From: Azospirillum halopraeferens DSM 3675
GTDB lineage: Bacteria > Pseudomonadota > Alphaproteobacteria > Azospirillales > Azospirillaceae
Direction of reading: 5' to 3'
NCBI RefSeq assembly: GCF_000429625.1
Contig: NZ_KE386931.1
Span: forward strand, 27,970-91,969
DNA: 64,000 nucleotides
Below the pieces are notes generated by a model. That model did no database searches. It saw only the letters and a list, made by a program, of their open reading frames with translations, and was not told the DNA's origin. Positions 58,651 to 64,000 of the stretch are shown here, piece by piece (position 1 is the first letter of the stretch; the number at the start of each line of letters is the position of its first letter). The position numbers were made by a program, and so were the translations under genes.

Positions 58651-59559
58651 TCATCGGGTGAGGGCGTGTCGCCCTGCCGGCTGCGGGGCGAGTTCGTCGC
58701 GGATCCAGTCGCGGAACGCCCGGACGTCGGAGCGCGCCAGGGATTCCGGGGTGCAGACCAGCCAGTAGGAGGTGGCGGCGGGCACGGCCGGCCCCAGCAC
58801 CGCCACCAGCGCACCCGACGCGAGGTCCGGATCGACCAGCGGGTGGCGGCCCAGGGCGACCCCCAGCCCCTCGATGGCGGCGTTCAGCGCGTACTGGACG
58901 TTGTCGAAGCGCAGCCCGCGCGTGGTGTCCGGGCCGGCGAGGCCGCGGGCTTCGGCCCAGTACGCCCATTCCCGGCTCACCTGCGTGACGTGCAGCAGCG
59001 TGGCACCGGCGAGGTCGCCGGGTTCGCGGATCGACGGGGCCAGCGCCGGGGCGCACACCGGCACCAGGGATTCGGTGACGAGGTGGAGCGCTTCCAGCCC
59101 CGGCCACGGGCCGGTCCCCATGCGGATGGCCAGGTCGACGCCGTCCCGCGGGAACTCCACCTGCCGGTGCGCGGTGTCCAGCATGATGGCGATGCCCCGG
59201 TGCGCCGCCTTGAAGCGCCGCAGCCGCGGGATGAGCCAGCGCAGCCCGAAGGTCGGGGCGGCGCTGATGGTCAGCGATCCGCCGGGGCGGCGTCCGGGCA
59301 CCGCCTCGGTGCCCCGGGCCAGGACGTCGAGCGCCGCGCGGACCGGCGCCACGTAGGCGGCGCCGGCGTCCGTCAGGCTGACGGAGCGGTTGCCGCGCGT
59401 GAACAGGGGCGTGCCCAGCCAGTCCTCCAGCGACTGGACGGAGCGGCTGACGGCCCCGGGGGTCAGCAGCAGCTCCTCGGCGGCGGCGCGGAAGCTCCCG
59501 TGCCGGGCCGCCGCCTCGAACACGCGCAGCGTCGAGAGGGGAGGGAGTTTGTAGGCCAC
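58651..59559 (-). CDS. LysR-family transcriptional regulator (GcvA-like)
   Basis: The 302-residue protein begins MAYKLPPLSTLRVFEAAARH with the winged helix at residues 6-64 (SFRAAAEELLLTPGAVSRSV, LEDWLGTPLFTR). The effector domain pattern is that of GcvA-type LysR proteins (LTISAAPTFGLRWLIPRLRR, DGVDLAIRMGTGPWPGLEAL). It lies directly upstream of the aldehyde dehydrogenase on the same strand, an arrangement where the regulator probably controls the genes after it. A T-N11-A dyad lies about 160 bases upstream of its start. Confidence 0.86.
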   Translation of the reverse strand: MAYKLPPLSTLRVFEAAARHGSFRAAAEELLLTPGAVSRSVQSLEDWLGTPLFTRGNRSVSLTDAGAAYVAPVRAALDVLARGTEAVPGRRPGGSLTISAAPTFGLRWLIPRLRRFKAAHRGIAIMLDTAHRQVEFPRDGVDLAIRMGTGPWPGLEALHLVTESLVPVCAPALAPSIREPGDLAGATLLHVTQVSREWAYWAEARGLAGPDTTRGLRFDNVQYALNAAIEGLGVALGRHPLVDPDLASGALVAVLGPAVPAATSYWLVCTPESLARSDVRAFRDWIRDELAPQPAGRHALTR

Positions 59560-59716
59560 GGCCGCCGGTCCGTCTCAGGCCCGGCCCGCCGCGGGGGAGA
59601 CGGCAGTCCCGTCGGTCGGTACGGCAGGGGTGGTCATGATGGCAGGCTCCGGCTGGTCTCGGCGGTCGAGCGTCGCCCCGGCGGTCCCGCGGGGCAAACG
59701 AGGAATGCTGGCGCGA

Positions 59717-59735
59717 CGGTGAGTTCCGCTCACCG
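59717..59735. promoter_or_regulatory. Possible LysR-type box
   Basis: CGGTGAGTTCCGCTCACCG is a perfect dyad containing the T-N11-A pattern of LysR operators. It lies in the 307-base gap between the divergent LysR and DUF1127 genes. That gap holds nothing else that I can recognise. Confidence 0.4.
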
Positions 59736-59866
59736 ATGGCCGTGCCCTGCTTTCCCGCACTTCATCCGACGGTGATTGCAACTCGTTTGCCGGCGCCGCG
59801 CACCCCGGCCAAGCTGGATGGTGCCGACGATGCCCGCGGCAGGACAGGCAGGAAAGGGGTCAGGCC

Positions 59867-60106
59867 ATGAAGCAACCCGCGTCGAAGCGAGTGGCGGCCG
59901 GCGGCGGTCGCCGGCCGATGGCGGCGCCCGCCATCGCCGCGCTGGTGCGGTGGCTGTCGCGTCCGGCCATGGTGGTGGAGCAATGGCGCCGCCGCAGCCG
60001 GGAGCGCCGCGAACTGGATGCGCTGGACGACGTGATGCTCCGGGACATCGGCCTGACCCGCTGCGACATCACCCACGAAGTCCGCAAACCGTTCTGGCAC
60101 CCCTGA
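59867..60106 (+). CDS. DUF1127 small protein
   Basis: The 79-residue basic protein ends with the DUF1127 motif (RRELDALDDVMLRDIGLTRC). DUF1127 proteins are small Arg-rich proteins common in alphaproteobacteria; some influence phosphate and carbon metabolism or RNA turnover. The ATG at 59867 follows GGAAAGGGGTCAGG. Its C-terminus is followed after ten bases by another small gene, probably co-transcribed. Residues 1-30 are Arg/Ala-rich without similarity. Confidence 0.85.
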   Translation: MKQPASKRVAAGGGRRPMAAPAIAALVRWLSRPAMVVEQWRRRSRERRELDALDDVMLRDIGLTRCDITHEVRKPFWHP

Positions 60107-60116
60107 AGGACCGGCC

Positions 60117-60299
60117 ATGATGCACTCCCTCGCCCGCGTCCATCCGGATCCGGCGGTTCGGCGCGCCGCCCGGGACTACGCGCTGTGGCGGTCCGAAACG
60201 CTGGCAGCGTTCGTCCGGGCGTTGTTCCGGTCGCCTTGCGGAAGGGTTTCCGCATGGTGGAAACGATATTTGGTATACTTGCGACCAGATACGAATTGA
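60117..60299 (+). CDS. Small basic protein following DUF1127
   Basis: The 60-residue frame starts MMHSLARVHPDPAVRRAARD and ends VSAWWKRYLVYLRPDTN, rich in Arg, Ala and aromatic residues. It starts ten bases after the DUF1127 stop, and an AGGA lies eight bases upstream of its ATG. Small genes after DUF1127 are frequent, but this one matches no family I know. An imperfect TGGTATAC motif lies inside its last codons. Confidence 0.5.
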   Translation: MMHSLARVHPDPAVRRAARDYALWRSETLAAFVRALFRSPCGRVSAWWKRYLVYLRPDTN

Positions 60300-60388
60300 G
60301 CGACGCTGACGGTGCATCGGAGATCGGCTGCTCCCGGGTTTCTGACGATGGGCGTCGAGTGGTCGCTGATGCGCGTCCTCCCACTTCG

Positions 60389-60421
60389 CGCCGCGCTGCA
60401 CCAGCAGCGCGGCGATTTTTT
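60389..60421 (+). terminator. Rho-independent terminator
   Basis: CGCCGCGCTG (60389-60398) pairs with CAGCGCGGCG (60405-60414) with a six-base loop and is followed by A then six T. It ends the DUF1127 transcript about 90 bases after the small downstream gene. Confidence 0.85.
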
Positions 60422-60523
60422 GTGTGCCGCCACCCCGGCGGCGGGCGCAGCGGTCCCATGCGTCCGGCGCGGGGGAACAAGGGGGCGGGGTGGTGAATTG
60501 AGTCCATCGCATACGGAGGACTC

Positions 60524-61114
60524 ATGACCGGGGAATCGAACGGTGCGCTCAGCGACGTCCTGGATCGGCTGGAACGGTCGGTCCGGGGGGAGAGCGTCAC
60601 GGTGCAGGAGGTGGTCGAGACGCTCGGCCGCAAGTCGTTCGCGTCGCTGATGCTGATCTTCTCGCTGATCTCGGCGTCGCCGGCCAGCGCCATTCCCGGC
60701 ATCACCGCGACGGTGGCGGTGATCGTGTTCATCCTGGTGGTGCAGATGATCGCCGGACGGGACTGCGTGTGGCTGCCGCAGTTCATCTACCGGCGGCGCA
60801 TGTCCAGGGCAAAGCTGTGCAAGGGCATCGGCTGGCTGCGCAGGCCGGTGGCGTTCGTGGAGCGGTTCCTGAAGGAACGCTTCACCGTCCTGCTGCACCG
60901 GCCGTGGCTGCTCCTGCCCCTGGTGCTGATCCTGGCGCTGACCCTGTTCATGCCGGTCATGGAGGTGATCCCCACCTCCGGCTCCATCGCGTCGGCGGTC
61001 ATCGCGTTCTTCGCTGCGGGGTTGCTGACCCGCGACGGCGGGCTCGTCCTGGTGTCGCTGCTGCTCCTGTCGGCGGTGCCGGTGGCCGTCTGGCACTTCG
61101 GCTTCAACGGATAG
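60524..61114 (+). CDS. exoD: ExoD-family exopolysaccharide synthesis membrane protein
   Basis: The 196-residue protein has the ExoD layout: a cytoplasmic N-terminus (LSDVLDRLERSVRGESVTVQ, VVETLGRKSFASLMLIFSLI), SASPASAIPGITATVAVIVF as the first membrane region, and three more hydrophobic segments to the C-terminus (LLLPLVLILALTLFMPVMEV, LLTRDGGLVLVSLLLLSAVP). ExoD affects exopolysaccharide production and alkali tolerance in rhizobia. The ATG at 60524 follows GGAGGACTC. It stands between the terminator of the DUF1127 unit and the Trypco1-like gene. Exact role unknown. Confidence 0.88.
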   Translation: MTGESNGALSDVLDRLERSVRGESVTVQEVVETLGRKSFASLMLIFSLISASPASAIPGITATVAVIVFILVVQMIAGRDCVWLPQFIYRRRMSRAKLCKGIGWLRRPVAFVERFLKERFTVLLHRPWLLLPLVLILALTLFMPVMEVIPTSGSIASAVIAFFAAGLLTRDGGLVLVSLLLLSAVPVAVWHFGFNG

Positions 61115-61252
61115 GCCGCGCGCGCGGACGGGACGCCGATTTTGACGCGCGGACGGCGCGCTGCTACCTTTTGCGTCACCGGCGGCGGGGATATCACCAC
61201 CGCCGTGGGATGGACCGGTTCCGGGGGGCCGGCGCGCGAGGGGGTGCAGGTC

Positions 61253-61576
61253 ATGTCCGACGTCGTTCTGGTCCGCTTTCCGTCCGACCGCGGGTCCGTG
61301 GTGGTGGAGATTCCCGAGGAGCGGGTGGGGCCCCTGCCGGCCTCCGCCGCGCATCCGAACATGCGCGACGCGCAACAAACGTTCCTCGACGCGCTGGCCG
61401 GGTTGGAACCCATCGTCGACGCGGTGGTGAAGCGTCTTGAGGGATTTTCCGCGAGCACGGCCACCGTCGAGTTCGGCATCAAGCTCTCCGCCAAAGCCGG
61501 GGTGGTGCTGGCCTCCGCCGAGACCGAGGGGCACCTCAAGCTCACCCTTACCTGGACGCGCGCGCCCGATGCATGA
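61253..61576 (+). CDS. Trypco1-like (CU044_2847-type) protein, partner of the trypsin-STAND protein
   Basis: The 107-residue beta-rich protein (MSDVVLVRFPSDRGSVVVEI, later FSASTATVEFGIKLSAKAGV and HLKLTLTWTRAPDA) fits the small trypsin-co-occurring domain 1 family. These sit beside trypsin-like and STAND proteins in predicted conflict systems. The ATG at 61253 follows GAGGGGGTGCAGG. Its last eight bases overlap the start of the protease-NTPase gene, so the two are translated together. It may act as a cofactor or substrate of the protease. The family match is from memory and moderate. Confidence 0.72.
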   Translation: MSDVVLVRFPSDRGSVVVEIPEERVGPLPASAAHPNMRDAQQTFLDALAGLEPIVDAVVKRLEGFSASTATVEFGIKLSAKAGVVLASAETEGHLKLTLTWTRAPDA

Positions 61577-64000
61577 CCGGGCGGTTGTCCGCGTCCGGCG
61601 GGACACGGCGGTGGTCGGCGCCGGCTTCCTCGCCGCTCCGGGGGTGGTGCTGACCTGCGCCCACGTTGTTGCGGACGCCCTGGGGATAAGCAGGGACGGG
61701 ACGCCGGACGACGGCGCCGCGGTTATGGTGGACTTCCCCTTGATCGCGGCCGACCGGACGCTTTCGGCGCGGGTGCCGGTGAAGTGGTGGCGGCCCTTCG
61801 GACACGACGTGGCGGTGCTGGCCCTGGCGCCGGAGTCCGCGCCCGGCGTCCCCCCGGCGCCGCTGGCCGCAGTGCCCGCCGGTGCCGGCGCGTCCTTCAG
61901 CGCCTTCGGCTTTCCCAAAGGGTTTCCGGGCGGGCGCAGGGAACGGGGGGAGGTGATCGGCCCGAACGCGGACGGCCTTCTGGAGATCCGCCCGGACCGG
62001 GCCGACGCGCACGTCCACTTCGTGGAACAGGGATTCTCCGGGACGCCGGCGTTCGGCAAAGATGGCGTCATCGGGATGGTGGTGGCCACGGGACCGAAGC
62101 CGGAGAACCGGCTGGCCTATCTGATCCCGGTCCCGTGGCTGGAACGGGGATGGCCGCCGCTGGCGCGCCCCTACCGCGGTCTGGCGCCGTTCGACGCGGA
62201 GTCCGCGCGCTGGTTCCGCGGCCGGGACGACTTCACGACACGCATCCTGGACCGGTTGGCGGGTCAGGCGGTGGTGGTGGTCGTCGGCTCCTCCGGGTCC
62301 GGCAAATCGTCGGTGGTGCGGGCGGGCGTGGCGCCGGCCCTGACGGCGCGGGGATGGACGGTCGCCACCTGCCGGATCGGAACGCAGCCGTTCCGCTCCC
62401 TGGCGCGGGCGCTGGTCGATCACCTGTACCCCGGCCAATCCGTCGGCAAGCGGACGGATCTCACCGCCGAACTGGCGGGCAAACTGGCGCAGCCGGGGCC
62501 GGCGGCCCTGGACCACATCGACGGGCTGCTGGAGTCGGGGAGCCGCCTGCTCGTCATCCTGGACCAGTTCGAGGAGTTGGTGACGCGCGCCGACGCGGCG
62601 GAGCGGGAGGCGTTCGACGGGTTCCTGTGCCGTCTGATCGGGCGCGGCACCGGCAGCGCGCTGCGCGTGGTGGTCACGCTGCGGTCCGACTACACGGAGG
62701 CCATCGAGCCTCTGGACTGCGCCCGCCACCTGCTGAACGACGCCCGGGTGCACCTGACGCCCATGACCCGACAGGAATTGGCGCAGGCCGTGCGCGGGCC
62801 GGCCGACGATCTCGGCGTCCGCTTCGCCGACGGCATCGACGGCGACCTGATCGGCCAGGTCACCCGGACGCCGGCCCTGTTGCCGTTGCTGCAATACACC
62901 TTGCAGGAACTGTGGGAGGCGCTGGACGGCGCGGTCATCACGGATGCGGCGTTGCAGGCGTGCGGCGGCCTGGACGGCGTGCTCGGGCGACGGGCCGACG
63001 CGGTGTTGCAGGGGTTGGACGACGGCGGGCGGGAGGCGGCGCGGCGCCTGTTCACCGGCCATCTCGTCAACGTCACGGAAACCGGCGTCGGCCACGACAC
63101 CAAACGCACCGCCACGCGGGCCGAGGTGGGCGCGGCGCTGTGGGAGGTCGCCCGGGCCTTCGCCGCCGAGCGCGTGTGGCTGCTGGCGATTCAGGAGAGC
63201 GAGCCCGGCGGTGCGACGGTCGAGATCGCCCACGAGGCGCTGATCCGGAACTGGGACACCCTGCGCGGCTGGCTGGACGCGGTGCGCGACCTGCGCATCT
63301 GGGAGGCGGCGGTGACCCGCCAGATGGCGGCGGTGAACGGGGACTCCGTGCTGGAAACCTGGAACCCCCGGCAGGTCGAGGAGGCCCGGCGCATGCTGGC
63401 CCTGCCCGACGTGACCCCGGCCGTGCGTGACCACGCGGAGCGTGTGCTGGCGAACACCGAGGCGATGGACCTCTGGTCCCGCCTGCGCTCGTTCGACCGG
63501 CATGAGGACACCCTTGGTCTGCTGCCGGGGCTCCCAAGCCGGGTGCGGGACACCATGATCGGGCAATTGATGGTGAGCACCGCGTGCGCCGGGGCGTTCC
63601 TGCGCTCACCGGTCGAGACGGGGTTGGGCCTGTTCGGCGTGGACCCCGCGCGCTGCCGGCGGGTGGCGCCGTGGGTGGCCGAACCGCCGGGGGTGGACGA
63701 GCCGGTGCCGTTGTTGCGTGCCCGGTGCCTGGCGGGAGTCCTCCTTGAGTTGCCCCTCAACCCCGACGCCATCGTGGTGGCCCTGCGGGGGACGACGGAC
63801 CGCGATCAGTGCGCGGCGCTGGGCACGGGTCTGGCGGCTGTGTCCGGGCGCGTGCCGGACCCGGAGGGGCACACGGCGGTTCTGCTCGAAGCCCTGCGGG
63901 GGACGAGGAACCCCTATCAGTGCGCGGCGCTGGGTGCGGGTTTGGCGGCCATGTTCGGTCGGGTATCGGACCCGGATGGGCACGCGGCGGCCCTGCTCGA
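61569..64000 (+). CDS. Trypsin-like protease fused to an nSTAND ATPase with C-terminal repeats (cut by the window end)
   Basis: The frame is open for at least 810 residues to the right edge. Residues 1-200 are a trypsin-like serine protease with His32 (VVLTCAHVVADAL), Asp80 (GHDVAVLAL) and Ser157 (EQGFSGTPAFG). Residues about 215-560 are a STAND ATPase: Walker A GSSGSGKSSVVRAG with Lys246, Walker B RLLVILDQFEELV with Asp332, then LRVVVTLRSDYTEAIE and a winged-helix-like LLPLLQYTLQELWEAL. The end begins 37-residue repeats (ALRGTTDRDQCAALGTG...). There is no signal peptide. STAND proteins use the C-terminal repeats to sense an invader signal, then release the effector, here probably proteolysis. 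It overlaps the Trypco1-like gene by eight bases. Complete length unknown. Confidence 0.85.
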   Translation, partial: MHDRAVVRVRRDTAVVGAGFLAAPGVVLTCAHVVADALGISRDGTPDDGAAVMVDFPLIAADRTLSARVPVKWWRPFGHDVAVLALAPESAPGVPPAPLAAVPAGAGASFSAFGFPKGFPGGRRERGEVIGPNADGLLEIRPDRADAHVHFVEQGFSGTPAFGKDGVIGMVVATGPKPENRLAYLIPVPWLERGWPPLARPYRGLAPFDAESARWFRGRDDFTTRILDRLAGQAVVVVVGSSGSGKSSVVRAGVAPALTARGWTVATCRIGTQPFRSLARALVDHLYPGQSVGKRTDLTAELAGKLAQPGPAALDHIDGLLESGSRLLVILDQFEELVTRADAAEREAFDGFLCRLIGRGTGSALRVVVTLRSDYTEAIEPLDCARHLLNDARVHLTPMTRQELAQAVRGPADDLGVRFADGIDGDLIGQVTRTPALLPLLQYTLQELWEALDGAVITDAALQACGGLDGVLGRRADAVLQGLDDGGREAARRLFTGHLVNVTETGVGHDTKRTATRAEVGAALWEVARAFAAERVWLLAIQESEPGGATVEIAHEALIRNWDTLRGWLDAVRDLRIWEAAVTRQMAAVNGDSVLETWNPRQVEEARRMLALPDVTPAVRDHAERVLANTEAMDLWSRLRSFDRHEDTLGLLPGLPSRVRDTMIGQLMVSTACAGAFLRSPVETGLGLFGVDPARCRRVAPWVAEPPGVDEPVPLLRARCLAGVLLELPLNPDAIVVALRGTTDRDQCAALGTGLAAVSGRVPDPEGHTAVLLEALRGTRNPYQCAALGAGLAAMFGRVSDPDGHAAALL
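63780..64000 (+). repeat. 37-residue (111-base) tandem repeats at the 3' end of the STAND gene
   Basis: Two consecutive units, 63780-63890 and 63891 to the window edge, share the pattern ALRGTxxxxQCAALGxGLAA followed by GRVxDPxGHxAxLLE. The nucleotide sequences are also closely similar, which implies recent duplication. Unit spacing is exactly 111 bases. They form the sensor part of the STAND protein and probably continue beyond the window. Confidence 0.8.

Overview
The window is high-GC DNA with alphaproteobacterial gene content. An oxalyl-CoA/formyl-CoA pathway, tripartite tricarboxylate (TctCBA) transport, DUF1127 and ExoD proteins together suggest a Rhodospirillales member such as Azospirillum. 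That assignment is inference from gene content and codon style. The window divides into a mobile/defence half (about 1-29.35 kb) and a metabolic/backbone half (about 29.35-64 kb), separated by three adjacent tRNA genes.

1-19.3 kb, defence cargo. The left edge has a partial gene of unknown function and a DUF6119/TIGR04141-type gene, both on the minus strand. Next come scrambled remains of an IS5-type transposase and a plus-strand gene of a widespread uncharacterised family. The core is a minus-strand operon running from 19277 down to 4767. It encodes a 1724-residue DEAD/DEAH helicase ending in a DUF1998-type cysteine module, a SNF2 helicase, a 1280-residue N6-adenine methyltransferase, an HD phosphohydrolase, a YwgA-like protein and an HNH nuclease. 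Genes in the operon are a few bases apart or overlap, except for 36 and 49 bases at two junctions. The first three resemble DISARM components, with DrmA and DrmB apparently fused. The last three form an extra module.

19.3-29.35 kb, mobility module. It holds IS21 and IS66/IS3-type fragments, a KfrA-like coiled-coil DNA-binding protein, a candidate oriT, mobC, a relaxase containing a nested ORF, a hypothetical protein, a LuxR-type regulator and a tyrosine integrase beside tRNA-Gln. This looks like an integrative mobilizable element inserted at the tRNA-Gln 3' end. No type IV secretion genes are visible.

29.35-43.3 kb, backbone. It holds tRNA-Gln(CTG), tRNA-Gly(GCC) and tRNA-Asp(GTC), a methyltransferase, a gamma-carbonic-anhydrase-like protein, a universal stress protein, a TctCBA transporter, two CBS proteins, an FCD-GntR regulator, a histone-deacetylase-family amidohydrolase, and a divergent amino-acid-type binding protein and hybrid histidine kinase.

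43.3-56.2 kb, oxalate catabolism. The run is a second FCD-GntR regulator, oxc, frc, a SucCD-like acyl-CoA ligase pair, a fused FdsG-FdsB formate dehydrogenase subunit, FdsA, an IclR regulator and a CoaD-like enzyme. Oxalate would be activated to oxalyl-CoA, decarboxylated to formyl-CoA, and its formate oxidised to CO2 with NADH. Short TGGTATACC-type palindromes recur upstream of these regulator-linked units and are probable FCD-GntR operators.

56.2-64 kb. Minus-strand enoyl-CoA hydratase, aldehyde dehydrogenase and LysR genes are followed by DUF1127, a small protein and ExoD. At the right edge is a second conflict-type locus: a Trypco1-like protein overlapping a trypsin-nSTAND ATPase with 37-residue C-terminal repeats, cut by the window end.
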